A stretch of DNA of 64,000 nucleotides from Epiperipatus broadwayi. Lineage: Eukaryota; Onychophora; Udeonychophora; Euonychophora; Peripatidae. Every line of letters begins with the position of its first letter. Position 1 is the stretch's first letter. The position numbers and the translations under genes are program-made. Positions 26,201 to 37,727 of the stretch are shown one piece after another. The stretch covers positions 390,501 to 454,500 of the forward strand of contig JAQFVV010000030.1 in the NCBI GenBank assembly GCA_028023455.1. Reading direction: 5' to 3'. The notes under the pieces were generated by a model. The model did no database searches. It was not told where the DNA came from and worked only from the letters and a program-made list of their open reading frames with translations.

Positions 26201-26524
26201 CAACAACATCTGTTTTACATCTGCCCAGCATTAAACAACATTCGGCATGAAATAACAAATATATACAGAAAACCAAACATCTCCCTGCAAGATATTATCA
26301 GTCCATTCAGCAGAACATCCACCCCAACAATCCGAGCAGCAACCTTCGTACTTTATGCATTTTGGTGCACATGATGCACATTTGCTTTTGGCAACAATAC
26401 AAGGCGGCATCCATCAACTTTTCACAACAAGTTAGCACAATTAAAAACCAGAGACAATAAAATAGCACACCCAGACATTTTCGCGGCTACTTGGTCACTT
26501 GTAAAACAACGGTCAAATCTCTAA
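23284..26524 (+). pseudogene. LINE ORF2: APE endonuclease, reverse transcriptase, CCHC finger (two lesions)
   Basis: About 1,080 codons. The N-terminal ~225 residues are an APE-type endonuclease: AFNIRGLN (~res 7), GLLETK with the catalytic Glu (~res 36), LIGDFNMK (~res 138), RIDLCF (~res 185) and SDHSA (~res 208). RT motifs follow: FNKKK and NLRPISMG (~res 480-500), motif A LDIEAAFDSV (~res 560), motif B SISQGSPLSSLLF (~res 618), motif C AYMDDITVF (~res 660), and FLGFPFYMG. The C-terminal finger CTLCHQAEETQQHLFYIC lies near 26,173. Lesions are a one-base frameshift in an A/T run near 26,050 (the first frame stops at 26,055) and a TGA at 26,372 where copy 1 has Arg, consistent with CpG decay of CGA. 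The protein would nick target DNA and prime reverse transcription there. Confidence 0.9.
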
Positions 26525-26763
26525 TAGTTCTGCCTTTCCTCAATAATAGACTTAAAAAGAAAACAAGAAAATGGACAGCAAAAATCCATGAATCAATAAA
26601 GATAACTTAGGCTAAACAATCCATCGCTCACCCGGTATATATATGTAAGAACTTGGAAAGAACAATATATATAATCCTCGGAAATATCAGTGTAAATGCA
26701 TGTATATAAAAATTATTAATGTAACCTGTTTTCTAGATTGAATAAAGTTCCCCTTTTTGAAAC

Positions 26764-27036
<273 letters not shown>

Positions 27037-28230
27037 ATTTAATTTAGTACATTTAACATATTTTACATCCAAACAAAATTGCACAACTAATCTAGTTCAC
27101 AAAATATTTGCAGAGTTTTTTGCACATTGGTCCTAAATGTTCTATCATCTGTTTCAAATATATTAACAGCATTAAAATATTTATTATATAATCTATGTAA
27201 TTTTATTAGTGCTGAATTTTTTTAATGTTTCACTTTTAAATTTTTCAATATAATACAAAATTTTTAATCTCATATCCTTTATCTTTATCTTAAATGATAA
27301 TATTGTTTGGCAACTTCTCATATCTATTATACCTGATGTAATTTTTTTAAATACTTCATATCAGTATAGATTTGTCTTTTGTAGAGTGCATTGTCATTAC
27401 ATATTATTTCTGATTTAATATATCTTAAAAATTTTTTTAGAAATATTTTCCAATGCTAATGTATTACTTAATTTATATGAAGTACAGATCAAATATCCAT
27501 AATTTAAAATATGTCAAACCAGTGTATGAAATATTTCTCTTAAACATTTTACAATTTCTGAGAATTAAACCCATTAATTTATAACTTTTTGTAATAATAT
27601 TTTGAATATTATTATTAAATGTTTCATTTTTATTAAAAATATGTAAATCTTTATGATATTCTTTTCTTGAAATCCTTTTTGAGTTTCGCATATAATTAAA
27701 CGTACTTGTAGATGATTTTTTTTTAGAAAATGATAAGGCACAACATTTTTCTATATTAATTTCCATATAATTTCTTACACACCAATCCTAAAATCATTTG
27801 ATATCAGATGTCAAAATCTTTTGATCATCAAAATTATTAATAGTTTTATACAGTTTAATATCATCTGCAAAGTAAGGAATATTAGAACCACTTACACCCT
27901 GCTCTATATCCAAAGAATAAGCTGAAAAAACTAGTCGTCCAATTATACTTCCTTGAGGCACTCCAGCATTACTAAAATATGTGTATGATTTTGCAGACCC
28001 AAAAGATACAAAATTAGAACTATTTAAGACAAAAGTTACAAACCACTGCAGAAGTTTATAGCTAAAACCAAAAGTGTGCAACTTATTAATCAAGCTAGAG
28101 TGATTGACTCAATCAAATGCTTTTCTTAAATCAAAATAAATCACATCTAGATGTAATCTGTTATCAATTGCATTTACAATACCATCTTGAATATGTATCA
28201 AATTACAATGGATATTCTAAAAAACTAATA
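27037..28230 (-). mobile_element. 5'-truncated LINE of jockey/CR1-like type, minus strand
   Basis: Only the RT half and 3' end remain (~1.2 kb). The RT motifs are of the common jockey/CR1/L2-like invertebrate kind and differ from the YMDD-bearing LINEs next door. The 3' end, ~50 bases after the ORF stop at 27,087, meets the trinucleotide tract, which on this strand reads (ATT)n. The 5' end is lost near 28,230. Confidence 0.8.
27087..28228 (-). pseudogene. Reverse transcriptase fragment of jockey/CR1-like LINE
   Basis: Read on the minus strand: IHIQDGIVNAIDNR (~28,200), motif A YFDLRKAFD followed by a TGA where a codon such as Cys, Arg or Trp is expected (~28,105), then VNHSSLINKLHTFGFSYKLL. 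Motif B is AGVPQGSIIGRLVFSAY (~27,950) and motif C is IPYFADDIKLY (~27,865). The catalytic FADD is intact. After a break near 27,795 comes MEINIEKCCALSFSKK, with further stops through 27,470-27,190. A clean C-terminal piece ends VQKTLQIFCELD at 27,087. Non-functional: at least one internal stop and several frameshifts, and no endonuclease domain. Confidence 0.85.
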
Positions 28231-28750
28231 AATTATTTTTAAAAAAGATAATTTAATTCCTGAATACCATTTGAATATTTTGTTATGGTTGAAATAAATG
28301 TAGCAAATAAAATTTTAAAACTAATGACTAGACTAACTTAACAAGTATATTATTTGATGGAAACCATTTTCTTATGGAATACCTTTAATATTTTCTAACA
28401 TTATATCATATGTGTCACTCTCAATGGAAAATTAATTTAAAAAAGGACAATGTTTAGAAGAAACTTAGCATTAATTTCCAAACTCCAAGAAAGTAAAAGG
28501 ATAAAGAATCCACTGTTAACACCAAGGAGAGTTTATCTTGTTTCTGAAAAAAAAAAAAGCCATTTCATGTTTTTGGCTATAAGTTTGTCTAAATTTAAGC
28601 TGGTTGCTATATCAGTGTCCATTAGTCATTCTTAAATTATAAATAATCTATAATATATACTGTTTAATGTTAGACTTCTACTTCTAATGTAGAAATTTAA
28701 TATCTACATATATATATATAAATTTGTTTTTGATATTTTATGCATTTATG

Positions 28751-28778
<28 letters not shown>
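28231..28778. other. AT-rich intergenic with short AT runs
   Basis: Nothing recognised. An (AT)n run of ~28 bp at 28,750-28,778 directly precedes the LTR element and may have been its target. Confidence 0.7.
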
Positions 28779-28781
<3 letters not shown>

Positions 28782-29868
28782 GCCAAGGCCAAATTGTCAC
28801 ATGTATATAAAATAATTTTGTCTAAAAAAAAAATATTAAAATAAAAATCTTTCGTAAAAGAGTTTGAACTAAAAGTTGGAAAATAATTGATTAAAAGTGG
28901 AAAGGGGGTTTTCTTTAGAAAATGAAACTAAACATTTTATAAAAGGAAGTAAAGTTTTCCTTAATTAGTATTTGTAAAAATAAATAATTTAAAGTTTAAA
29001 AAAAATATAAATCTCTTTTCATTCAAGCTTATTATAATAAATTATATATGTGCGTGCGAGAGTAAATAAATGTATGTGTGTTAGAATAATATTAAAAAAA
29101 TATATAAATGAAAGCTAGAAAGAAATTATATTTGGAAAACACAGCGATGGCTATTAAGTTAAATAATGATATAAAAAAAACTACACCAGTGGTGGGCTAC
29201 TAATTAAAGATTTAAAAACAACATGTTTATGAAAGCTACTACTAATTAAACAATCTTCAAAAACACATTGTCAAAGAATTAGGAATTTCGACAACACATA
29301 TTGCCGGAGGATATTAAAACAAAAAACACTTTGCATATATAATTAGCCAGATTTTTATCAGATGCCAGTTTTCAGCCTAGTTTCAGTTCAGATAACAGTG
29401 CAGTTTATATTATGTATCCAGAAACAGAAATGCAGTGTTGAGTAGCTTTTGGGAATATACGCTCTTATTTCAGCCTTTTGGTCCAACAAGATCATCAAAA
29501 CCTGCCCGTGAAATAATGTCTGCATAACAGCTCAGAAATCCTCCACCAATGTTCAACTGTCTTCGAGAATAAAACCAACAGATTAGCATCAAATCTCCTC
29601 AAGAAGCATCAGACCTAACTGGTTAGATATACTCCATCAGAAGCAGCTAACAACAACAATATACACATTCCAAAAATCCTATGTAAAACATTTTATTATT
29701 TTCATTTATATATAGTAGCCACCGCTGTAATTCGTAAATCCTACAGAAACAAGTAAATGGAACTTTTAAGCATGCATAAAGTGAACTATTGATGTGTGTG
29801 TTTGTGAATGTGAGATAATTTATCGATGTCAAATATTATTTATGCTTTTCATGAGATATATATTATGT
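28779..29868 (+). repeat. 5' LTR, first part (interrupted)
   Basis: Aligns with 37,728-38,780 almost throughout, with a high but imperfect match. The 5' copy has ~36 extra bases at its start ('gccaaggcc...ataatt') compared with the 3' copy. Small minus-strand frames inside it (29,647-29,832, and 38,528-38,746 in the other LTR) resemble each other only because the LTRs do. They are not considered genes. Confidence 0.85.
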
Positions 29869-29875
29869 ATATAAC

Positions 29876-32800
29876 ATATGTAATGAGCACATATGTACAT
29901 TACAATGTTTCTTTTATTAGTAAACATGAAAAGAATAAAAGTTCACAAATAAAACTTCCTTTTTAAGAATTAAAAATTGAAAATTAATTCTATCTTAAAC
30001 TCATATATATAAATCGCACAGATGAAAAAAAAATTATTAAATGAAAACTTTATTAAAGAAAAAGTATTGATTTAAAGATAAAAATATATCTTTAAGTTTG
30101 AAAACAAATTAATTAATGTTATTGAAAAATGGAAATGATTATTTTAATTAGTCCAAGTGAACAAGCCCTTGGGCATTTAAATGTATAAACAATGGTCAGA
30201 TAGGAAAACAATTGAAATTTTTAGCAAATGATGGAAATCCATTGGGAAATCGAACCTCAAGAAAAAGGTTTTCACCATCATGACGTAATGTTGAGTTAAT
30301 CCACAAAATTATTATAAAAAAAGATTTGAAAATAAAAGAATTAATTAGTTACTATGAGAGGACAGATATGTGTTAGTGCAAAGTCGAAGGAGAAGGGATT
30401 GAAAAGACACATTCTTCAATCCCTTCAGTTCTGCTAAAAAAGAAAGAGAAATGACATCGTTTTCTATTTTAAGGACCAGCTCAAGTAAAGACCTCTGGAT
30501 AAATAAAAACAACAGCTAACTGGATATCAATATCTTCAGTACGGCGTGGGAATTCCCATTCAAAATTACCAATAATGACAAGCAACTGTAAAGAATAAAG
30601 CTGGACGTTTTAAAAATCATAAGAACTTTATATTCATTTGAAAACAATAAGAACTCTAAATTCTAAACCTTTTAGTAAATAATACAAATAGAATCCCATC
30701 TGACCAATGGAAATTAATGTTAATAATGTTATTTGATGTATTTTTTATTTTTCTTTAAAATCATTTCCATTTTTTTTTGTTCTTTTAAGTTTTTAATATG
30801 ATTTTTGTTTTTCATTAGACTAAATTACATAAATGTTAAACTTAAGTAGGGTGTGAATGGCTATATAGATTTGTAAAGTTATATTAGGAGAGGGTAAATC
30901 TTAGGTTATTTGTTTCATAGTTGAATTAGGGCAATGGATTGGATATATTGATGTAGTTATTAGATGTAGTATGAGATCCGCTATGGGAAGGATTGCATAT
31001 ATACACCACACACCTTCTGTTTGCCTATGGATGGGTTTGTAAGTTGGAACAGAACCACAATCCATTCCTATGGATTTTTTTGTTTATTGTTCTACTTGCC
31101 AATAGATGTAGCATTCCTGTTGGTGGAGAGACGAAATCTTCTCTAACTCTACTTACTGTTCAGATGTACATTCCTGACAGTATAGTATTTTTTGTTATAT
31201 TTTCATGCTACATTGAATACATAAATGTATCAGATGGATTGATGCCGGTTTGACTGCGAACTTTTTGGCTAAGGTTAAATCAGGGAATAATATTTTCTTT
31301 TCAAATGCAGATCTATGTAGTTTATTCATACTCGACAGCCTAAATAAAAATGCATTAAATTTAAGTTGGGTATAGACGTTTGCATGGGTTCATTACCGGT
31401 TGATTATGTTTTTGGTTTTCATATTTGATCAAAATATATAGACATTTGTAAATACTGATACCTTACGGTGAGTATCTAAGATGTATTTATGTCGGATCTC
31501 TTTTAAGTTATTGGTGTCAATGCAGTGTCTTATGATGAACACCATTGGGTTTCTTGTATTCCCTATGCAATTGACGGTATCAATGATTTTCTATTTTGAT
31601 CATTTATGTTTATTTTGAAATGTTTTTTGACTGTGTAATCTATGTAACCGATCTATACTAAACATTAAAAACACATTTTATAAACCCATCTGTGCGAACT
31701 TATAAAAAATTAAAATGTAAACTTATAATATTATAAAAATTAAAATGTAAATTTAAATTCTAAAATCAAGTTAAAATCCAAAGTAAAAGTTATTCTAAAA
31801 TAATGCTAAATTTTATATATGTGTGTAAATAAATGTTTGTGAGTTAATTACTGGCAGTGGCTTATTTTATTCTTTTTTAAATATTCTTAGATAAGAATTT
31901 ATGGTAAAATCTAAATCTCTGCTGTTCCATTGAGCTAGTGACAATGGGCTAATGACCAGAATCAAAATATATTAAATGAAAAAAAAAGTTTTTTTGACTT
32001 ACGTATCTGCCTACTTTATAAATATTTCTAGGTTCAAATGCCTAGATGGTACCCTGTAGTGCAGATTACGTTAAGCTCTTCTCCAGATTGCTACAACTGG
32101 CACCCAACCGCATTGACCCAATAACTTAAAAGACATCTGACATAAATACATCTTAGATACTCACCGTAAGGTATCAGTATTTACTGAATGTCTATATATT
32201 TTGATCAAATATGAAAACCAAAAACATAATCAACCGGTAACAAACCCATGCAAACATCTATACCCAACTTAAATTTAATGCATTTTTATTTAGGGTGTCC
32301 AGAATGAATAAACTACATAGATCTGCATTTGAAAAGAAAATATTCTTCCCAGATTTAACCTTAGGCAAAAAGTTCACAGTCAAACTGACATCAATCCATC
32401 TGATGCATTTATGTATTCAATGTAGCATGAAAATACGACAACACAAAATACTATAATGTAAGGAATCTACATCTGAACAGTAAGTAGAGTTACAGAAGAC
32501 ATTGTCTCTCCACCAACAGGAATGCTACATCTATTGGCGAGTAGAACAATAAACAAAACAATCCATAGGAATGGATTGCAGTTCTTTGCTGACTTACAAA
32601 CCCATCCATAGGCAAACAGAAGGTGTGTGGTGTATATATGCAATCCTGCCCATAGCGGATCTCATACTACATCTACTAACTACATCAATATATCCAATCC
32701 ATTGACCTAATTCAACTATGAAACAATAAACCTAAGATTTACTCTTTCCTAATATAACTTTACACATCCATATAGCTGGTCATACCCAACTTAAGTTTAA

Positions 32801-33755
32801 CATTTATGTAATTTAGTCTAACGAAAAACAAAAATCATATTAAAAACTTAAAAGAACAAAAAAAAATAAATGGAATAGATTTTAAATAAAAATAAAAAAT
32901 ACATCAAATAACATTATTAACATTAATTTACGTTGGTCAGATAGGATTCTATTTGTATTATTTACTAAAAGGTTTAGAATTTAAAGTTCTTATTGTTTTC
33001 AAATGAATATAAAGTTCTTACGATTTTTAAAATGCCCAGCTTTATACTTTACAGTTGCTTCCCATTGTTGGTAATTTTGAACGGGAATTCCCACACCGTA
33101 CTGAAGATATTGGTATCCAGTTAGCCATTGTTTTTATTTATCCGGAGGTCTTTACTTGAGCTGGTCCTTAATGTAGAAAACAATGTCATTTTTCTTTCTT
33201 TTTTAGCAGAATTGAAGGGATTGAAGAGTGCATCTTTTCAATCCCTTCTCCTTCGACTCCGCACTAACACATATCTGTCCTCTCGTAATAACTAATTAAT
33301 TCTTTTATTTTCAAACCTTTCCTTTTATAATAATTTTGTGGATTAACTCAACATTACATCATTATGGTGAAAATCTTTTCGTTGAAGTCTGATTTCCCGA
33401 TGGATTTCTTTCATTTGCTAAAAGTTTCTATTGTTTTCATATCTGACTGTTATTTATACATTTAAATGCCCAAGGGCTTGTTCACTTGGACTAATTAAAA
33501 TAATCATTTTCTTTTAGTCCATTTTTATCTTTTAAATCTTCACTGAAAATTTAGTTTTAAAATACTTTTTCTTTAATAAAGTTTTCATTTAATAATTTTT
33601 TTTTCATCTGTGTGATTTATATATACGAGTTTAAAATAGAATTAATTTTCAATTTTTAATTCTTAAAAAGAAAGTTTTATTTGCGAACTTTTATTCATTT
33701 TATGTTTACTAATAAAAAAAGAATGTAATGTACATATGTGCCCGTTACATATCAG
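29876..33755. repeat. ~3.9-kb imperfect palindrome, arms ~1.65 kb
   Basis: Arm A (about 29,876-31,575) and the reverse complement of arm B (about 32,115-33,755) align along their length. Matching points include GAGCACATATGTACATTAC with its complement near 33,730, 'agcccttgggcatttaaatg' with 33,460-33,480, the 'gacagatatgtgttagtgc' block with 33,265, and ACCTTACGGTGAGTATCTAAG with 32,150-32,171. The arms differ by scattered substitutions. The ~540-base spacer is unpaired. The 86-codon frame at 30,993-31,253 is not preserved in arm B and is unlikely to be a gene. Confidence 0.9.
32093..32110 (+). promoter_or_regulatory. Possible primer-binding site of a buried LTR element
   Basis: In the palindrome spacer, ACA (a possible LTR end, 32,093-32,095) is followed two bases later by TGGCACCCAAC (32,098-32,108). 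Retroelement primer sites complementary to tRNA 3' ends start with TGG, and TGGCGCCCAAC is a common form. If real, arm B begins right after it and would be the 5' internal leader of an LTR element. One base differs from the common form and no LTR could be delimited. Confidence 0.3.
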
Positions 33756-33785
33756 TAAACTTGCTTAAAAAAATAAACAAAAAAA

Positions 33786-35075
33786 AGTCTTATGCAATTT
33801 TATTTTGCTATGACTACTAATATGGTATGGCTGAAGATCTATCAGCCCCATATAGCTATTTGAGTTGAATAGCTGGGTTTGAAGACATGTAGATGTCTGA
33901 AAAATTCAGATTTTCCACTCAATAGATAACTTTTAGCTAAGTGCTTAGCTTTGGATTGGTATTTTTAGATCTAGTGTCTGAACCTACCCTGACACCTCTC
34001 TGAGTAGTGCCAAAGCACAAAACCATGGTCAGGGGTTTGGTGATAGTTTCCTGACAGAGATATTTTAAGTGCTGGCTCTGGCTAAGCATTTATCATAAAG
34101 CTTGTAGAGGAATTGGCAATCCTCACTGTTTATAACTTACAAGCTTAAAAATAGGGTCATGTGATCTATCAATTGATCTATGACTCTTATTTTGACTATT
34201 TATAGTCTCTTCCAAAAGTCTTATGCAATTTTATATTGCTATGACTACTAATATATGGTATGGATGAAGGTCTATCAGCCTCGTATAGCGATTTGAGTTG
34301 GATAGCTGGGTTTGAAGACATGTAGATATCTGAAAATTTCAGATTTTCTACTCAATAGATAACTTTTAGCTAAGTGCTTAGCTTTGGGTTGGTATTTTTA
34401 GATCTTGTGTCTGAACCTACCCTGACACCTCTCTGTGGAGTGCCAAAGCACGAAACCATGGTCAGGGATTTGGGGAGGGGTTCCTGAGAGAGATATTTTT
34501 TTAGTGCTGGCTCTGGCTGAGCATTTATCATAGAGGTTGTAGAGGAATTGGCAATCCTCACTGTTTATAACTTACAAGCTTAAGAGATAGGGTCATGTGA
34601 TCTATGAATTGATATATGACTCTTATTTTGACTATTTATAGTCTCTGCCAAAAGTCTTATGCAATTTTATATTGTTATGACTACTAATATATGGTATGGC
34701 TGAAGATCTATCAGCCCCATTTAGGTATTTGAGTTGGATAGCTGGGTTTGAAGACATGTAGATGTCTGAAAATTTCAGATTTTCCACTCAATAGATAACT
34801 TTTAGCTAAGTGCTTAGATTTGGGTTGGTATTTTTAGATCTAGTGTCTGATCCTACCTACCCTGACACCTCTCTGAGGATTACCAAAGCACGAAACCATG
34901 GTCAGGGGTTTGGGGAGGGGTTCCTGACACACATATTTTAAGTGCTGGCTCTGGCTAAGCATTAATTATAAAGCTTGTATAGGAATTGGCAATCATCACT
35001 GTTTATAACTTACAAGCTTAAGAGATAGGGTCATGTGATCTATGAATTGATCTATTGACTCTTATTTTGACTATA
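33786..35075. repeat. Three tandem ~430-bp repeat units
   Basis: Units start at 33,786, 34,217 and 34,653 with AGTCTTATGCAATTTTAT, giving periods of 431 and 436 bp. Each contains 'agctgggtttgaagacatgtaga', 'tagctaagtgcttag' and 'tagggtcatgtgatct'. They are diverged from each other by a few percent. The third ends at the insertion border. The family is a distant relative of the repeats at 8.05-8.94 kb. Confidence 0.95.
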
Positions 35076-35585
35076 TATATTATAATGTGTTAATTTAAAA
35101 TGTACATGTGTTATATTAGTTAAAAAAATTATAAAGATGTTTAAATTTAATAAATTAATGTTAGTTAATAAATTGTCTTTAAATTTAAACTTTATTTGTC
35201 AGTCAATTCTTTTTATCAATTTCTTTTTATCCATCTCTTTTGACCAATTCTTTTTCCTATATTTTATTATTGATTAAAATTAGACTGGGCTAGTTTTGGG
35301 ATCGTTTCAAGTGCTGGATTATGAGCCTACTGACCAAATACATTAGTCTGAGACTAGCTGGCACCTGGGGTTTACTCCAAAACAAATAAAATGTTTGGAT
35401 AGTAGGGGTTTGAATCTAGCAGCCGATGTGGGCCATTGTCAATAGTTAAAGCTATCAATAATATCTCCCATTTATAACATTTATAAGTAAAAAAAAATGT
35501 AAATGTTTTATGGAGAAGTTTGAAACCAGCCAAAACTTATGTACATGTAAGTAAGTGGTTTCTGCAGATCAGTCCAGTAATATGA
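35073..35585 (+). repeat. 5' LTR, second part
   Basis: Aligns with 38,780-39,300, from 'taatgtgttaatttaaaatg' to 'gtaagtaagtggtttctgc'. The two copies part around 35,575 (5' LTR) and 39,293 (3' LTR), so the LTR/internal border is fixed only to within ~20 bases. Confidence 0.85.
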
Positions 35586-36188
35586 TGAAAATGATGATGA
35601 ATATGATGGAAGAAATGTGTCAAGAATTCAGGCAAAGTCAGCAAGACCTTATTGCAGAAATAAGAGAAATAAGATGTGAAATTACAGGCAAGGTAGAGAA
35701 AAATCAAGAGATCATAGAAGTAGATGTAATTAAAGAAAGTCAGGAAGATGAAAAGGAATTTGAGGTGATAAAAGAGATAGAAATTGAATTAGAATCAGAT
35801 AGCATTGAAACATATAAAGTATAAACCTATCTAGATCAAAAGGCAGAAGATAGCATTAAGCATAGTAGTTTGGAAATAAAATTAATCAAGGTAGTAGATA
35901 GCATAGAAATGTTTTTACAAAAATTTAAAAAGGTTAAAGTAAAAGTTTGTGTTTGTTTTAAATGGAGATTTAAAACGAAGAGAAAGAATAGGAAAAAATA
36001 TTCACGGTTAGGAAAAATATGGAGGTCTGTAAAGCTTAAAATATTTTCTGATTTACAAAGTTGAAAATAGAACAGAAAGAGAAAGAGATAAAGTAATAAA
36101 TTATAAAAGCAGGATAGATAAGAGAGGAAAGTTAGTTTATAGTATAGAATTAGTATGTAGAAAGAAGGCACCACCTGACATAGTTTAG
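35555..36188 (+). pseudogene. Fused gag-like start and polyprotein-like end
   Basis: One frame opens by the LTR border. Its first ATG is at ~35,582, in a Met-rich run MMKMMMNMMEEMCQEFRQSQ followed by an acidic, coiled-coil-like stretch (ESQEDEKEFEVIKEIEIEL). It has a stop at 35,822-35,824, continues in the same frame (TYLDQKAEDSIKHSSLEIKL, then basic residues) to 36,064, and picks up in another frame as ENRTERERDKVINY to RKKAPPDIV and stop at 36,188. Met-rich coiled-coil starts occur in Gypsy-type Gag proteins, and the last piece resembles a polyprotein C-terminus. There is no protease, RT, RNase H or integrase between, so a large internal deletion is inferred. It would make no working Gag. 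Confidence 0.45.
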
Positions 36189-37718
36189 AAGTTAGTAATC
36201 AGTCGGAATAGTAAAGGAAATAAACAAAAAAAAAAACGGAAATGGACAATGAGCATGAATATGATTATTCTAAAGTAAATAAATCTAACAAATTAAATCT
36301 GAAACTTCTATTTAAAACTTAAGATGATAAATTTAAAAATAAATGAATAATAATAAATGAAATGGTTTATAGTAATAATAATGACAGAGACTTCGTAAAA
36401 TAAAATATTTTTTTTCTCCGCGCACATAAAGTAATTAAGAAAAAATGTTCGTAAATATAGGTCAAATAAAATCAAGAAAAACAAGTTAAATAAATAGGCA
36501 TAATATATCTGTAGTAAATAATAATAAAGAATGACTCGTAATAAACTAATAGATTTTTTTTTTTGGAATACACGCACGGTAATAAAAGGAAGTAAATAAA
36601 TGATTTAAAGTCAAGTAAAAAACAAAATAATAATATATCAGTTTTAATAATGAATTGTAGTAAAGTAAGTTGTTTTTGAATATACGCAAATTAATAAAAG
36701 TTGAGTAAATAATGGATGGTAATAAAATTAAATACTTTTTCTAAATACACACACATAAATAAAGAAGTTGAAATAATGGTTTAAAAATAGTATTGTAAAA
36801 CTAATATTTAAAATGTTCGTAAGGGTTTGAAAATAATATTCAAGTAAAGGTTAATATAAATAAATAGTGTAAGATATTGTTCATGTGAATTTAAAAATAA
36901 GGTTGTAAGATTAATAATAAAAATATAAAGTCAATCTAAGGGTGTTAAAAGTGTATAAGTATACATGTGTATATACGCATACATACACTGGTAATATTCA
37001 GTAAATACGATACCTCATGATGCGTATCTGAAATGTATTTATCCAGATATTTTTTAGGTTATTTTCTTGTCACTGCTGCACCTCATGATGCATGCAAGAA
37101 GGGATTTATTTATTATAGATTCCCTGTAAGCAAGTCAGTAATAACTCGATATTTAGAATATTAGTAGGTGTATAAGCTCCACATATACACATATGTAGAA
37201 ATTTATCTATAGCAAAAGGGAATGAGCGTAGTATAGAAATAACTTTAGTTAAGTATATGTTTAAAGCTGCTGACTGGATAAATTTTAGTACCTGTAATGG
37301 ATTTATCAGGGATCATTCCTCTTTCCAAAGCGTAAGTCGAAAATGGACAGTTGAAAATTCCTGCCATTTTGCAGCGACCCTTTCTTTTTCCATGTCCGGT
37401 AGAAACCTGGCAAATGAAGCTTCGTTATTCATATGTGTAAGTCGGTATAAGTCAGCGAATCAGCCTCCACATCATTTCCAAAAGATCCCTGTGCCACAAA
37501 ATTAGTTTGTCCCGGTGGTCGTTATCCATGATTTAGATCATTGTGAACAATGTATTCAGCATAGATAGAAGGAAAGGATAGTCAAGACAGATTGCTTTTG
37601 ATATGTAAAGTAAAAGCATTATGAAAAGCAAACTTAGAAAATAAATGAATATTTAAAATCAAGAATTAAAGTTGCAAGAGATAAAATGATCAAAAAATGA
37701 CACATTTTACTCTAAATC
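36189..37718 (+). other. Noncoding internal region of the LTR element
   Basis: About 1.5 kb with no long ORF. It contains several short blocks ending in 'aataaa.gtaaataa'-like motifs (36,300-36,900) that look like degenerate tandem repeats. A ~130-base segment at 37,000-37,130 resembles the palindrome arm end at 31,449-31,575. A less AT-rich patch at 37,250-37,560 has an 82-codon frame without a recognised domain. Confidence 0.6.
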
Positions 37719-37727
37719 GGAGGGGGG
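37719..37727 (+). promoter_or_regulatory. Polypurine tract before the 3' LTR
   Basis: GGAGGGGGG directly precedes the TG that opens the 3' LTR. This is the expected second-strand priming site of an LTR retroelement and fixes its orientation as plus. Confidence 0.8.

Larger units (their letters stand above)
21520..26763 (+). mobile_element. Near-full-length two-ORF LINE (copy 2), Tx1/L1-like
   Basis: A 5.2-kb non-LTR element with a 226-base 5' UTR, ORF1, ORF2 and a ~240-base 3' UTR (26,525-26,763) that ends AATAAAG, ~15 bases, then TTTTTGAAAC at the TAA repeat. Gene order, a zinc-knuckle ORF1, an N-terminal APE endonuclease in ORF2, no RNase H domain, and a CCHC finger after RT point to the L1/Tx1 group. 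The clade is inference. Only three clear lesions were found: a stop in ORF1 (22,568), a frameshift in ORF2 (~26,050) and a stop in ORF2 (26,372). It is therefore a young copy. Both flanks are TAA microsatellite. Confidence 0.85.
29869..35072. mobile_element. 5.2-kb nested insertion splitting the 5' LTR
   Basis: The 3' LTR is continuous through 'gagatatatattat|aatgtgttaattt' (38,767-38,793). In the 5' LTR those two halves are separated by 5.2 kb. An 11-base AT string, atatatattat, is present at both borders (~29,855-29,865 and ~35,073-35,083), compatible with a target-site duplication although it is low in complexity. The insertion holds a large palindrome (29,876-33,755) and a 3-unit tandem repeat (33,786-35,075). 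I cannot tell whether it came in as one event. Confidence 0.75.

Noticed and set aside
29647-29832. Minus-strand frame repeated at 38,528-38,746
   Set aside because: Present twice only because both LTRs contain it; antisense to the element and differing in length and end.
30993-31253. 86-codon frame in palindrome arm A
   Set aside because: The mirrored sequence in arm B does not keep the frame, so there is no sign of selection.
33786-35075. CRISPR array
   Set aside because: The repeats are ~430 bp, directly abutting, with no unique spacers; the sequence is from an animal nuclear genome.
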